Numbered from the stretch's first letter, positions 54,663 to 63,941 are shown. The stretch is DNA of 64,000 bases from an uncultured Psychrobacter sp. (GCA_947501045.1 CANMUI010000010.1:47028-111027); one strand, 5' to 3'. The notes: generated from the letters alone by a model not told the origin. Translations and numbers: made by a program.

Positions 54663-55817
54663 ATGAAAATCGGTGTTATCAGTGCAGATAGTGCTCGTGA
54701 GAGCCGCGTAGCAATTACCCCAGATGCGGTCAAGAAGCTACGTAAGCTTGGATTTGAAGTAGTCATACAGTCAGGCGCAGGTCTTGGAGCCTTTTATACT
54801 GATGATAGTTACAAGACTGCTGGCGGTGAGATTGCAGCAAGCAGCACTGATGTTATTACCCAGTCTCAGATCATTACTACCGTCGATGATCTGCCCGCAG
54901 CGTTGACAGAGCAGTTGACCTCAGGACAAATCATTGTTGGAATGCTTGATCCTTACCGTAATACTCAGCTCGATACTTACGCAGCTAAAGGCGTCACTGC
55001 CTTTGCCATGGAGCTATTACCCCGTACGCTATCGCGCGCGCAAAATATGGATGTGCTGTCCTCACAAGCCAACCTTGCTGGCTACAAAGCTGTACTCCTA
55101 GCCGCCAACGAATACTCGCGTCCTTTTCCAATGTTTATGACCTCAGCAGGTACCGTTAAGCCCGCTAAAGTTGTGATTTTGGGCGTTGGTGTGGCAGGTC
55201 TGCAAGCGATTGCGACGGCCAAGCGTTTAGGGGCAGTAGTTGAAGCCAGTGACCTGCGTCCTACGGCAAAAGAGCAAGTGGAGTCTTTGGGCGGTAAATG
55301 GTTGGATGTGCCAATGAGCGATGAGGAAGCGCAAAAAGCCAAATCGACAGGCGGTTATGCGTGGACGCCCTCGGAGCAGTATATGAAAGACCAAGCCATC
55401 GTTGTAGATAAAGCGCTGAGTAATGCTGATATTGTCATAACTACAGCGCAAATTCCGGGTCGTCAAGCACCACGTTTGGTACACAAAGCCACGCTAGATA
55501 AGATGAAAGCTGGTTCTGTCCTTATAGATATGGCGGCGGGTACGGGCGGTAATGTAGAAGGTAATGTTGCTGATGAAACTATCACCACTGATAATGGGGT
55601 GCGTATCGTTGGTGCTGCCAACATACCGTCTATGCTCGCTGCGCAGTCATCGGATCTATATGCCAACAACTTAGTCAATTTTATTACCACGCTGATTGCC
55701 TCCGATGACGCAGCAGATACTACGGCACCGAACACACTAGCCCTGGATATGGAAGATGAGATTCAAGGCGCATTAGCGGTCACGCATGATGGCCAAGTAC
55801 GCCTTGCAAAACGTTAA
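54663..55817 (+). CDS. pntAA: NAD(P) transhydrogenase, alpha subunit part 1 (NAD(H)-binding)
   Basis: 384 residues from the ATG at 54663, behind GAGGAG. It contains only the soluble domain I: MKIGVISADSARESRVAITP, LGVGVAGLQAIATAKRLGAV (NAD fold, near 170), DLRPTAKEQVESLGGKWL and IDMAAGTGGNVEG. The membrane part of alpha is in the next gene, the split form known in several bacteria. The complex uses the proton gradient to make NADPH from NADH. Confidence 0.95.
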   Translation: MKIGVISADSARESRVAITPDAVKKLRKLGFEVVIQSGAGLGAFYTDDSYKTAGGEIAASSTDVITQSQIITTVDDLPAALTEQLTSGQIIVGMLDPYRNTQLDTYAAKGVTAFAMELLPRTLSRAQNMDVLSSQANLAGYKAVLLAANEYSRPFPMFMTSAGTVKPAKVVILGVGVAGLQAIATAKRLGAVVEASDLRPTAKEQVESLGGKWLDVPMSDEEAQKAKSTGGYAWTPSEQYMKDQAIVVDKALSNADIVITTAQIPGRQAPRLVHKATLDKMKAGSVLIDMAAGTGGNVEGNVADETITTDNGVRIVGAANIPSMLAAQSSDLYANNLVNFITTLIASDDAADTTAPNTLALDMEDEIQGALAVTHDGQVRLAKR

Positions 55818-55846
55818 GTCTTGTAAGACTCAATCCTGTGAGACTC
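55817..55846 (+). repeat. 15-bp tandem duplication between pntAA and pntAB
   Basis: AGTCTTGTAAGACTC (55817-55831) is followed by AATCCTGTGAGACTC (55832-55846), 12 of 15 bases alike, starting at the last base of the pntAA stop codon. Confidence 0.7.
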
Positions 55847-55890
55847 ATAACCAAGTTTGCCAGTGATGAATAAATTTTTAGGAGGATAAG

Positions 55891-56292
55891 ATGATTGCCA
55901 GTATTTTAGCGGCGGCATCAGCCGGCGCGGCCATGGGCAATACCCCATTCGTAGCAATTTTTACCGTATTTGTACTTGCCATTTTTGTGGGTTATTACGT
56001 GGTCTGGGGCGTGACCCCAGCACTGCATACGCCGCTAATGGCAGTGACTAACGCCCTATCTAGTATTGTCATCGTCGGTGCTATTTTGCAGACGGTGACT
56101 ATCGATGGTGAGGTATTTACGGCTACTAGTCTCATTGGTGCCTTTGCTGTCTTTTTAGCCAGTATTAATATCTTTGGTGGCTTCTCAGTGACTGAGCGTA
56201 TGCTGTCTATGTTTAAGCCTAAACCCAAAAAGGTAGCTACGCCAGTTACTGACGCTAGTGATACTTTAAGTGAGAAGGGAGGCAATGTATGA
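55891..56292 (+). CDS. pntAB: NAD(P) transhydrogenase, alpha subunit part 2 (membrane)
   Basis: 133 residues with three or four membrane helices: FVAIFTVFVLAIFVGYYVVW, then TPLMAVTNALSSIVIVGAIL and LIGAFAVFLASINIFGGF. VTERMLSMFKPKPKK is the usual end of domain II of alpha. AGGAGGAT precedes the ATG. The pntB start overlaps its stop by 4 bases. Confidence 0.95.
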   Translation: MIASILAAASAGAAMGNTPFVAIFTVFVLAIFVGYYVVWGVTPALHTPLMAVTNALSSIVIVGAILQTVTIDGEVFTATSLIGAFAVFLASINIFGGFSVTERMLSMFKPKPKKVATPVTDASDTLSEKGGNV

Positions 56293-57689
56293 GCAACTTT
56301 TCAGCGATGATTGCCGCTAATGCCGACTGGTTTTATTTAGTCGGCGCTATTTTATTCGTCTTGACCTTACGTGGACTCTCAAGCCCAAAGACGGCTATTC
56401 GCGGTAACCGCATGGGTATGGTAGCGATGGCGATTGCTGTCATTACTACCTTTTTCTTAGCCGAAGGTCCTATCATGTGGATGATCATCGGTGCCATGGT
56501 ATTAGGCGCTGCTGTTGGTATTTGGAAATCAAGAACCGTTGCGATGACACAAATGCCAGAAACGGTCGCTTTGATGCACTCCTTAGTCGGTCTAGCGGCG
56601 GTTGCTATTGCGCTGGCAACGGTTCTGCATTCTGATCAAGAGTACAATACTGTCACGCGCCTAGAGCTATTTATTGGTTGCTTTATCGGTGCAATTACCT
56701 TTTCAGCCTCGGTTTTTGCTTTTGGTAAACTTGCTGCTAAGAGCTGGGCGAAAACGGTCAATGGTAGTTGGGTCAAACCCGTACAAGCCATCTTATTTAT
56801 CGCTATGATAGGCTTTGGCGCGGTATATTTTATTACCGACTCCTTACCCGCTTTTTATGTCATGACTGTATTAGCTATCGCTTTTGGTTGGATGTGGATT
56901 GCGCCTATTGGCGGCGGTGATATGCCAGTTGTTGTGTCATTATTGAACTCATTCTCAGGCTGGGCCGCGGCAGGTATTGGTTTTACGCTGGGTAACTCCA
57001 TGCTTATTATCGCAGGCTCGCTTGTTGGCTCATCGGGTGCAATTCTATCTTACATTATGTGTAAGGCGATGAATCGCTCATTAATCAACGTCTTATTTGG
57101 CGGTATAGGCACTGCAGCAGTAGCAAGTGGCGCTGATGACGGCGCACCAAAGAACTACAAGTCAGGCTCAGCAGAAGATGCAGGCTTTCTTATGTCTAAT
57201 GCTAGCGACGTCATTATCGTACCGGGTTATGGTATGGCTCAAGGCCGCGCACAAAACGCAGTCAAAGAATTGTATGAGCTGCTAAAAGAAGAAGGCGTTA
57301 ACGTGCGCTTTGCCATTCACCCAGTTGCAGGCCGTATGCCTGGGCATATGAACGTCTTGCTCGCCGAAGCGGATGTACCCTATGATGACATCATGGAGAT
57401 GGATGAGATCAACTCGGACTTTGCCAGCACCGATGTGGTACTGGTTATCGGTGCCAACGACGTGGTGAATCCGTCGGCAAAAGACGATCCAACCTCGCCT
57501 ATTTTTGGTATGCCGATATTGGAGGTCACCAAAGCACAAACGGTGATGGTCATCAAGCGCTCAATGAGTACAGGTTACGCGGGTCTTGATAACAGTCTGT
57601 TCTACATGGATAAAACCATGATGATCTTTGGTGATGCCAAAAAGATGGTCGAAGAGATGGTACGCAGTATTAACGGCGGTGGTCATTAA
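56289..57689 (+). CDS. pntB: NAD(P) transhydrogenase, beta subunit
   Basis: 466 residues. About nine membrane helices fill the first 270 residues (with VALMHSLVGLAAVAIALATV and VVSLLNSFSGWAAAGIGFTL). The NADP(H)-binding domain III follows: VPGYGMAQGRAQNAVKELY, FAIHPVAGRMPGHMNVLLAE and VIGANDVVNPSAKDDP. The overlap ATGA with pntAB indicates translational coupling. Confidence 0.96.
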   Translation: MSNFSAMIAANADWFYLVGAILFVLTLRGLSSPKTAIRGNRMGMVAMAIAVITTFFLAEGPIMWMIIGAMVLGAAVGIWKSRTVAMTQMPETVALMHSLVGLAAVAIALATVLHSDQEYNTVTRLELFIGCFIGAITFSASVFAFGKLAAKSWAKTVNGSWVKPVQAILFIAMIGFGAVYFITDSLPAFYVMTVLAIAFGWMWIAPIGGGDMPVVVSLLNSFSGWAAAGIGFTLGNSMLIIAGSLVGSSGAILSYIMCKAMNRSLINVLFGGIGTAAVASGADDGAPKNYKSGSAEDAGFLMSNASDVIIVPGYGMAQGRAQNAVKELYELLKEEGVNVRFAIHPVAGRMPGHMNVLLAEADVPYDDIMEMDEINSDFASTDVVLVIGANDVVNPSAKDDPTSPIFGMPILEVTKAQTVMVIKRSMSTGYAGLDNSLFYMDKTMMIFGDAKKMVEEMVRSINGGGH

Positions 57690-57796
57690 TACTTTGGCTT
57701 GATTATCATAGTAGTCGCCAGCGTCTAGGTTGATAGCTATTTAATATTAATAATGATGCTAATATAGTCCATAACAGCGCAAAGATTTAATACACT

Positions 57797-57818
57797 AAAA
57801 GTCACTCAGGTGACTTTT
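57797..57818 (+). terminator. Terminator after the pnt operon
   Basis: Stem AAAAGTCAC/GTGACTTTT (57797-57805 and 57810-57818), loop TCAG, then more T. Confidence 0.85.
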
Positions 57819-57843
57819 TTTGCGTTAAGGTATGCCGCAATTT

Positions 57844-58119
57844 GGGCGTGTTGAACATTCAAATATTAGGACTGCTGATAGCTAAAATTGCACCAAACCT
57901 TTATTAGAATGGGCATAAACCGAAGATAATGTCGAGACCTTAGCTAGGTTTATAACACCGTTTGGGGTGATTTTAGCATCATCCTTTCAGGGCGAGACTA
58001 TTTTTTGTCAATACATGGCGAAATTGTCTATCCTAGAATGACTAGGCTTCGAAAATTTCACTGCGTATTGCCCAAAAAATAGCACCCGCCAGTGCCATAT
58101 TTGAATATTCAACACGCCC
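57844..58119. mobile_element. MITE-like element with 23-bp terminal inverted repeats
   Basis: 276 bases bounded by inverted repeats at 57844-57866 and 58097-58119, identical except for one base. The outer ends read GGGCGTGTTGAA. With one gap the pairing continues for several more bases inward. There is no transposase frame, so it would be a non-autonomous element mobilised by an IS with the same ends. Neither a clear target duplication nor the IS family could be determined. Internal short inverted repeat CCTAG/CTAGG at 58032-58046. Confidence 0.75.
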
Positions 58120-58158
58120 TATAATCAACGACAAAATAGACCTTAAGAGAGCTTTTTT

Positions 58159-58698
58159 ATGAACATGTTGATACGTTTTTTTATTATGTATGGTCTACTA
58201 CAACAGCAGCTCAAGCACCAGTCCGCTCGCCCGCGACTTAGCGAAGAGACACTAAGCACACCGAGTGTCCGTCACTATCGGGTATTGCCACACGACATGG
58301 GTTTTCGCGATCATCTGCCCAACTATCGCTATCTATCATTTATTGAGCTTAACGTGACGCGCTGGCTAATAGCCTGTTGTCATCAAAAAGGCATGAAAAC
58401 CTTAGACTGGGTTATCGCTATGCAAGAGATGGTTTATCTAAAAGAGATTAAATTTTTGGATAAAATGACGCTTAGTAGTCAGCTTGCCGGCTGGGATCAT
58501 AAGTACATTTATTTTGAACATCGGTTTTTTGTAAAAAATCAGCTTATGAGCGTGGGAATGAGTAAGTTTGTATTAATGGATAAAAAGGAAAAACGCGCGC
58601 CAGCAGTGCTTGATATGTTTGGAGAGCAGTTAACTGATGTGATCAATACGTGGAATAAACATCAAGCCGCGGTTAAATCTGCGCCCTACAAAAGCTAA
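58159..58698 (+). CDS. Hotdog-fold thioesterase-like protein
   Basis: 179 residues. A short hydrophobic start is followed by YRVLPHDMGFRDHLPNYRYL and SFIELNVTRWLIACC near 40-75, which resembles THEM6-like or 4HBT-type thioesterases, where the conserved acid and asparagine of this stretch bind the acyl-CoA thioester. YLKEIKFLDKMTLSSQLAGW and DHKYIYFEHRFF continue the fold. Substrate unknown. The gene begins 39 bases after the MITE-like element, so its promoter may lie inside that element. Confidence 0.75.
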   Translation: MNMLIRFFIMYGLLQQQLKHQSARPRLSEETLSTPSVRHYRVLPHDMGFRDHLPNYRYLSFIELNVTRWLIACCHQKGMKTLDWVIAMQEMVYLKEIKFLDKMTLSSQLAGWDHKYIYFEHRFFVKNQLMSVGMSKFVLMDKKEKRAPAVLDMFGEQLTDVINTWNKHQAAVKSAPYKS

Positions 58699-58774
58699 GC
58701 TATATTCAATCGGCAAATTTTGCTAGGATAACAACTATCATATTATAAATTCTAACTACCACTAAGGAGTAATT

Positions 58775-58984
58775 ATGACCCCGCAAAAACTAAAATGGAC
58801 CGACAGCCTAGATATCGCTATTGAACTTGCTGAAAAATTTCCTGAAACTGATCCGCAATATGTGCGCTTCACAGACTTGCATCGTTGGGTAACAGAACTT
58901 GAAGGCTTTGACGATGATCCGCAAAGATCAAATGAAGGTATTTTAGAGGCGATTCAGATGAACTGGATTGATGAAGCAGATTAG
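58775..58984 (+). CDS. iscX: Iron-sulfur assembly protein IscX
   Basis: 69 residues, acidic, LKWTDSLDIAIELAEKFPET at the start and VRFTDLHRWVTELEGFDDDP in the middle, as in IscX. It binds IscS and iron and tunes cluster formation. In many bacteria it ends the isc operon; here it stands away from any isc gene in the window. AAGGAG precedes the ATG. Confidence 0.93.
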   Translation: MTPQKLKWTDSLDIAIELAEKFPETDPQYVRFTDLHRWVTELEGFDDDPQRSNEGILEAIQMNWIDEAD

Positions 58985-59049
58985 TTATTAATCAGCAAAA
59001 ATTCGCCTACCTGATAAGCATTTTTATACATAATATTATAGAGATTATA

Positions 59050-59517
59050 ATGACCGTTAATGCCAAGACACTCACTGAAACTATAGCATGCCAAGGCTTG
59101 AGTGTGAGAACTACTAACCAAGCCGAATTAAACCCCAGCACGGCAAAAATGGGTAAATTATGGTTAACTTTCTATCAAACGATTTTTTCTAAACTGCCAG
59201 CGGGTAGCGCTGCTTATGGTATTTATCATAACTACGAAAGTGATGCGAATGGCGCTTTTGATGTGACTGTGAGTTGCCAGCAAGACATGAGTGTGGATAG
59301 TGATGGACATCTGAATCTAAAAGTAGTGACTATTCCAGAAGGCAAGTATCTGGTATTTAGTGAGCAAGGTATGATGCCCACTGCGGTGATTACGGCTTGG
59401 CAAGAGGTTTGGTCTTATTTTAACAGTCCAGAGTGTGAGCATACCCGTCTCTATGACATTGATTTTGAACATTATATTAGTCAGTTTCAAGTGGATGTAT
59501 ATATTGGTATTGAGTGA
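59050..59517 (+). CDS. GyrI-like small-molecule-binding domain protein
   Basis: 155 residues forming one GyrI/AraC effector-binding domain. LSVRTTNQAELNPSTAKMGK, LPAGSAAYGIYHNYESDANG, VVTIPEGKYLVFSEQGMMP and DIDFEHYISQFQVDVYIGIE match the family. There is no helix-turn-helix, so it is a stand-alone sensor or hydrolase domain. Function unknown. A terminator follows. Confidence 0.85.
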   Translation: MTVNAKTLTETIACQGLSVRTTNQAELNPSTAKMGKLWLTFYQTIFSKLPAGSAAYGIYHNYESDANGAFDVTVSCQQDMSVDSDGHLNLKVVTIPEGKYLVFSEQGMMPTAVITAWQEVWSYFNSPECEHTRLYDIDFEHYISQFQVDVYIGIE

Positions 59518-59548
59518 ATAGGATAAATAATAATAGCCTACGCAAACT

Positions 59549-59585
59549 AAAAAAGCATTACTTATCGAATAAGTAACGCTTTTTT
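59549..59585 (+). terminator. Terminator between the GyrI-like gene and dapE
   Basis: A 17-bp stem (59549-59565 and 59569-59585) with one mismatch and a CGA loop, with A and T runs on the two sides, so it is probably bidirectional. Confidence 0.88.
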
Positions 59586-59612
59586 AAGTCATAACAAACG
59601 GGTTAAGTAAAA

Positions 59613-60824
59613 TTAGTCTAACAATAAATTCTCCAAAATCCCTTCATAAATCTGCGCAAGTCTACCCAAATCATCAACTTCAACCTTTTCATCAACTTGA
59701 TGAATAGTAGCATTACGCACCCCAAGCTCAACCACTTGCGCGCCCGTTGGCGCAATAAAACGACCATCGGAGGTGCCGCCAGAAGTAGATAAGGTAGCGT
59801 CAGTATTAGTCACCTTTTTAATAGCATTTTGACAGGCTGAAACCAGTTTACCTTCTGGGGTTAAAAAGGGCTGACCTGACAATTTCCAATTGATATCATA
59901 ACTCGCTTTGCTATCTTTAAAATGTTTTTCAAATATCGCATGAGTCTTTTCTTTTAATTCTTCTTCCGTGGTTTCGGTCGAGAAGCGAAAGTTAAATATC
60001 GCTTCTAAAGTCTCAGGAATAACGTTGGTTGCGCCCGTGCCACTATTGATATTGGATATTTGCAAAGAGGTCGCTGGAAAATAGTCGTTGCCGTTGTCCC
60101 ATTTAGCTGCAGTTAATTCAGATAATGCTGCCATCGCCGCATGAATAGGGTTGGAAGCCAGATGCGGATAAGCAACATGACCTTGTTTTCCTGTTACCGT
60201 TAGCACTGCGCCCAATGAGCCACGGCGACCATTTTTAATGATATCGCCGAGCGTATCGGTGCTAGAAGGCTCACCGACGAGGCAATAAGTGATTTTTTCT
60301 TGGCGAGCTTCTAAAGCTTCGATGACTTTTACCGTGCCATTGATGGATGGGCCTTCTTCATCGGAGGTAATAAGCATGGCAATAGAGCCATTATGCTCAG
60401 GATGATTGGCAACGAAACGCTCGGCGGCAATCGTAAAAGCGGCAATGCCTGTTTTCATATCAGCGGCACCACGTGCCCATAAATAACCATCAGCGATAGT
60501 TGGCGTAAAGGGTGGATAAGTCCAATTTTTTACATCGCCAGTCGGCACGACATCAGTATGACCTGCAAAACAAATAACTGGATCGCTACTTCCGCGTCTT
60601 GCCCAAAGGTTTTTAACCTCAGCATGTTCGCCACTTTGCTGCTTATCACCGAAGAACATAAACTCACAATCAAAGCCTGCTTGCTCTAAGCGTTCTGACA
60701 ATATATCTTGGCAGCCGTCATCATCAGGAGTTACTGAGAGGCGTTCAAGTAGGGCGATGCTTAAGTCTAAGGTTGCTTTTTGATGGGTAGATTGCTGGGG
60801 AGTTTGAGTACTAGAGTCAGACAT
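59613..60824 (-). CDS. dapE: Succinyl-diaminopimelate desuccinylase
   Basis: 403 residues. An M20-family metallopeptidase: the zinc histidine and aspartate are in CFAGHTDVVPTGD, the bridging acids in WARGAADMKTGIA, and the catalytic glutamate pair in LITSDEEGPSINGT. VGEPSSTDTLGD and TSGGTSDGRFIAP are typical of DapE. It releases LL-diaminopimelate for lysine and peptidoglycan. The N-terminal 20 residues are a Gln/Thr-rich extension. AAAGG precedes the ATG. Confidence 0.95.
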   Translation of the reverse strand: MSDSSTQTPQQSTHQKATLDLSIALLERLSVTPDDDGCQDILSERLEQAGFDCEFMFFGDKQQSGEHAEVKNLWARRGSSDPVICFAGHTDVVPTGDVKNWTYPPFTPTIADGYLWARGAADMKTGIAAFTIAAERFVANHPEHNGSIAMLITSDEEGPSINGTVKVIEALEARQEKITYCLVGEPSSTDTLGDIIKNGRRGSLGAVLTVTGKQGHVAYPHLASNPIHAAMAALSELTAAKWDNGNDYFPATSLQISNINSGTGATNVIPETLEAIFNFRFSTETTEEELKEKTHAIFEKHFKDSKASYDINWKLSGQPFLTPEGKLVSACQNAIKKVTNTDATLSTSGGTSDGRFIAPTGAQVVELGVRNATIHQVDEKVEVDDLGRLAQIYEGILENLLLD

Positions 60825-60958
60825 AAATAAACCTTTTATATTGTAAATTGAATTATTAATCCGCGCTCAACTATTTATTATTATTAGCGTAGGCTGGGTT
60901 TTTAACCCAGTCTGCAATAGTTTATGACAAGTTAAGAGCCAGTTATTAATGTTATCTA

Positions 60959-61735
60959 TTAATTATCATTTTTAACAAATGGCACCAAGCCATCACGGCG
61001 CATCCATGTAGCAATTGAGTAACGCTGACGATGCGCGATTTGAACCTGATGCTGCAGGTCACTATCAAATATGATTAAGCGATTGGCAACTGGCATAACC
61101 GTATGATAGATACCATGATTATTGACAATCTCTAGCGCGCCGCCGTCGTCAGCTGTCCAATCGTCGTTCAAATAAAAAACGGCTGATATCACGCGCTCAT
61201 CGCGTCCAGCAGGGTTATCGCTGTGCCACTGGTAACCAAAACCTGGTGGATAACAAGCATAGTGTGCTTCACTGTGGCGAATACCTGTAAACAGCGTGCG
61301 GTTAAGCAAAGAGGCCAGCGCATTGATACTTTGTAAGTAGTAAAATCCAGCAAAGAAGTCTTTGGTAATCCAGCGAATCCTGTCACCGCGTATGTCGCTG
61401 ATACGAATACCAGCGGTAAGCTGAGCATCACGGTAATCAATAAAACCACCCTCCGCTTGTAAAGCTAATAAGGCCTTAGTTGCAAAAATATCATCAATAA
61501 CCGTCCAGCCGTCATCAGCAAGCTTATCTAATTTATCGTCGTCAAGCTTATCCTCCCAATTCACTTCGAAGTCAGATAATTGCAGCACCTTTTGCGTTAA
61601 GTTACTTGCTTCACTAGTATTAGTACAGTTATTGGGAGTAAGAAGCGGAGGATTATCTCGGCCTATAGGATTATCGAGCGCAGCCGTCGTCAAGCTCGAA
61701 TCTTTTGCATCAAGATTACTAATAATTACGGTCAT
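60959..61735 (-). CDS. 2-oxoglutarate/Fe(II)-dependent oxygenase
   Basis: 258 residues from the ATG at 61735 (AAAGG about 10 bases upstream). The frame is open to 61900, but that would overlap rlmJ on the other strand. The iron ligands are H171 and D173 in YQWHSDNPAG and H229 in LQHQVQ, and R238 in RQRYSIATWM should bind 2-oxoglutarate. ISAVFYLNDDW and GGALEIVNN match prolyl 4-hydroxylase-like proteins. The substrate is unknown. Confidence 0.85.
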   Translation of the reverse strand: MTVIISNLDAKDSSLTTAALDNPIGRDNPPLLTPNNCTNTSEASNLTQKVLQLSDFEVNWEDKLDDDKLDKLADDGWTVIDDIFATKALLALQAEGGFIDYRDAQLTAGIRISDIRGDRIRWITKDFFAGFYYLQSINALASLLNRTLFTGIRHSEAHYACYPPGFGYQWHSDNPAGRDERVISAVFYLNDDWTADDGGALEIVNNHGIYHTVMPVANRLIIFDSDLQHQVQIAHRQRYSIATWMRRDGLVPFVKNDN

Positions 61736-61846
61736 CTCATCATTACCTTTATGTGAGTCAGTACCTTTATTACTAAAACCATCGTTATCTTTTGTGCTTC
61801 CTATGCTACCATAGATGCACTTTTTCTTATTTAAACTTTTGCTACT

Positions 61847-62731
61847 ATGAATTATAAACATGCCTATCATGCCGGTAATTTTGCCGATGTGGTCAAACAC
61901 ATTTTACTTGTGCAACTGCTCAATCAATTAAGCCAAAAGAATAAACCTTTTTATGTACTTGATGCCTATGGTGGTCGCGGTCTGTACTCTCTTAGTAGTG
62001 AAGAGGCACGCAAAACGGGTGAAGCCGATGGTGGTATTAAAGCCTTATCAAAGCTCGATGAGTCTGATATAGAACAAGCACCTGCAGCCATTAAAGACTA
62101 TATGGAAGGTATCAAGCAAGCTCGTTTTACTTATGATAATAAAGTTTACCCCGGTTCTCCATGGTGGATTGCGCATCATGTTGAAAAGTATCCTGATCTA
62201 GGGGTGCGCGGTGAAGCGTTTGAGGCCAAAGCAAGTGAGTATGATGCGCTCAACTATCAGCTACATAAACTACCGATTGGTATTCATCATCGCGACGCTT
62301 TTGAAGGTGTTACCGCCGTTATTCCACCCGCTGAGCGCCGTGGTCTGATTTTCCTTGATCCGCCATATGAGCAAGAACACAAAGACTTTACGCGGCTGAT
62401 TAATTTGTTAGTCGCTGCTTATACTAAGTGGCCACAAGGTACGTATGCTTTATGGTTTCCTATCAAGAATATTGAAGCGGTCGAGCTGTTTTATAAGAAG
62501 CTAAAACGTACTGATATTAGACGTCAGCTGATTTGCGAGCTGAACATTTATCCAAACGACGTTGCGGTGGGTTTAAACGGTACGGGTATGCTGATTATTA
62601 ATCCGCCCTGGCAGTTTGATAATCATGCTCGCGAGATATTACGCTTTTTACAGCCGGTATTAAAAGTTGCTGATGCGCCAAATCTATCAGCCGACAGTGC
62701 GACTAATGTGCGCTGGCTGGTTGGCGAATAA
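61847..62731 (+). CDS. rlmJ: 23S rRNA (adenine-N6) methyltransferase RlmJ
   Basis: 294 residues. It starts MNYKHAYHAGNFADVVKHIL, typical of RlmJ. The AdoMet site begins at YVLDAYGGRGLYSL near 37, and the catalytic motif is LIFLDPPYE near 170. The enzyme methylates A2030 of 23S rRNA. It is divergent from the oxygenase gene, and pssA follows after 12 bases, so the two are co-transcribed. Confidence 0.94.
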   Translation: MNYKHAYHAGNFADVVKHILLVQLLNQLSQKNKPFYVLDAYGGRGLYSLSSEEARKTGEADGGIKALSKLDESDIEQAPAAIKDYMEGIKQARFTYDNKVYPGSPWWIAHHVEKYPDLGVRGEAFEAKASEYDALNYQLHKLPIGIHHRDAFEGVTAVIPPAERRGLIFLDPPYEQEHKDFTRLINLLVAAYTKWPQGTYALWFPIKNIEAVELFYKKLKRTDIRRQLICELNIYPNDVAVGLNGTGMLIINPPWQFDNHAREILRFLQPVLKVADAPNLSADSATNVRWLVGE

Positions 62732-62743
62732 GGATATTGTTTT

Positions 62744-63655
62744 ATGAGCAACGATACACGTATTGATCCCCAGAATAATACTGCCACTGAGCTGCCACTT
62801 AGTGATAATTTAAATAAGATAAGTGATAGTGCAGCGACTCAGCCGCCTTATATTGATGAGCACGAGTTTAATATTCGCTTAGCAGACAACGACAATTACG
62901 ATGGTCTAACTTTTGAGGTCATTGAAACCGAGGTTGCTGAAGGTAAGCAAGTAGTGAGTCGCGGTGTTTATCTAGCACCTAACTTAATAACTACCTTATC
63001 TTTACTATCTGGTTTTTTCTCTATTCTAGCCAGTACCGATGGACGATTTTACCAAGCCTCGTTAGCGATTTTCTTATCAGCCATTCTTGATGGAGCAGAT
63101 GGCCGCGTCGCCCGCATGCTCAATGCCCAAAGCCCTTTTGGCGAGCAATATGACTCCTTAGCAGATATGTTAGCCTTTGGCATTGCCCCAGCAATTTTGA
63201 TTTATAGTTTTGCTTTGGAACCATTAGGACGTATAGGTCTCGGCTGCGCGTTTGTCTTTACCGCTTGTGGGGCGTTTCGTTTGGCACGTTTTAACGTTCA
63301 AGTTGGTACGGTCGATAAAAAGTACTTTGTCGGACTTGCAAGTCCACTCGCAGCTATCCTAGTAACCTCGGCAGTGATGGTCGCTATTGACCATAACCAA
63401 TGGGTTGGTGAGTATGATAGTCTCATTATGATCTTGTTCGCTGCTTGGGTAGTTATTTGCGGTTTACTAATGGTCAGTAATGTCAAATACTATAGTTTCA
63501 AAGAGTTCGACAAAAAGAAAGTACCGTTTGTGGTATTAATTTTAGGTGTATTAGTTATAAGCATTGCTATCTACGATATTCCAGTTGGTATTTTAGCTAT
63601 AGGTATTATTTACGCCCTATCAGGTATTGTGACGACGATGAAAAGTAAGATGTAG
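62744..63655 (+). CDS. pssA: CDP-diacylglycerol-serine O-phosphatidyltransferase
   Basis: 303 residues. The CDP-alcohol phosphotransferase motif is complete: D119-G120, A123-R124, G133, D137 and D141 in DGADGRVARML and FGEQYDSLADM. About 75 polar residues come before the first membrane helix (from APNLITTLSLLSGFF), and several helices follow. It makes phosphatidylserine, the precursor of phosphatidylethanolamine. This membrane form differs from the E. coli PLD-like enzyme. Confidence 0.95.
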   Translation: MSNDTRIDPQNNTATELPLSDNLNKISDSAATQPPYIDEHEFNIRLADNDNYDGLTFEVIETEVAEGKQVVSRGVYLAPNLITTLSLLSGFFSILASTDGRFYQASLAIFLSAILDGADGRVARMLNAQSPFGEQYDSLADMLAFGIAPAILIYSFALEPLGRIGLGCAFVFTACGAFRLARFNVQVGTVDKKYFVGLASPLAAILVTSAVMVAIDHNQWVGEYDSLIMILFAAWVVICGLLMVSNVKYYSFKEFDKKKVPFVVLILGVLVISIAIYDIPVGILAIGIIYALSGIVTTMKSKM

Positions 63656-63745
63656 ATTTGAGTGGTAATGATCTATCTAATAGAGTATGGAAAACATGCT
63701 ACGAATAGTTAATTCAAAAAACATAGATTAAATTTAGAAAACCGC

Positions 63746-63773
63746 TTGACCCAATCTGAAAGATGCGTATAAT
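63746..63773 (+). promoter_or_regulatory. Strong promoter P1 of a downstream stable-RNA operon
   Basis: TTGACC (63746-63751) and TATAAT (63768-63773) with a 16-base spacer, followed by a GC-rich discriminator (GCCACCC). A hairpin with stem AAGTGG/CCACTT lies at 63806-63821. Confidence 0.8.
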
Positions 63774-63913
63774 GCCACCCAGTCGGAAGGGAAGGCGGGT
63801 TAAGGAAGTGGTTTACCACTTATATGAATAGCGCAGCTATTAACTAACCAGCCGATAGTTTGAAGCCATTATCTAATTAAGATAAAAACTTTAAACGAAA
63901 TTAAAAATACTTC

Positions 63914-63941
63914 TTGACTTACTAATTAAAGCGTCTATAAT
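63914..63941 (+). promoter_or_regulatory. Strong promoter P2 of a downstream stable-RNA operon
   Basis: TTGACT (63914-63919) and TATAAT (63936-63941), again 16 bases apart and followed by ACGCACC, 168 bases after P1. Tandem near-consensus promoters with 16-base spacers and GC-rich discriminators are typical of rRNA operons; the 16S gene would lie beyond the window. Confidence 0.8.

Noticed and set aside
63806..63840. tRNA gene between the two promoters
   Set aside because: Only short hairpins (AAGTGG/CCACTT and ATAGC/GCTAT) are seen; no cloverleaf or T-loop sequence.
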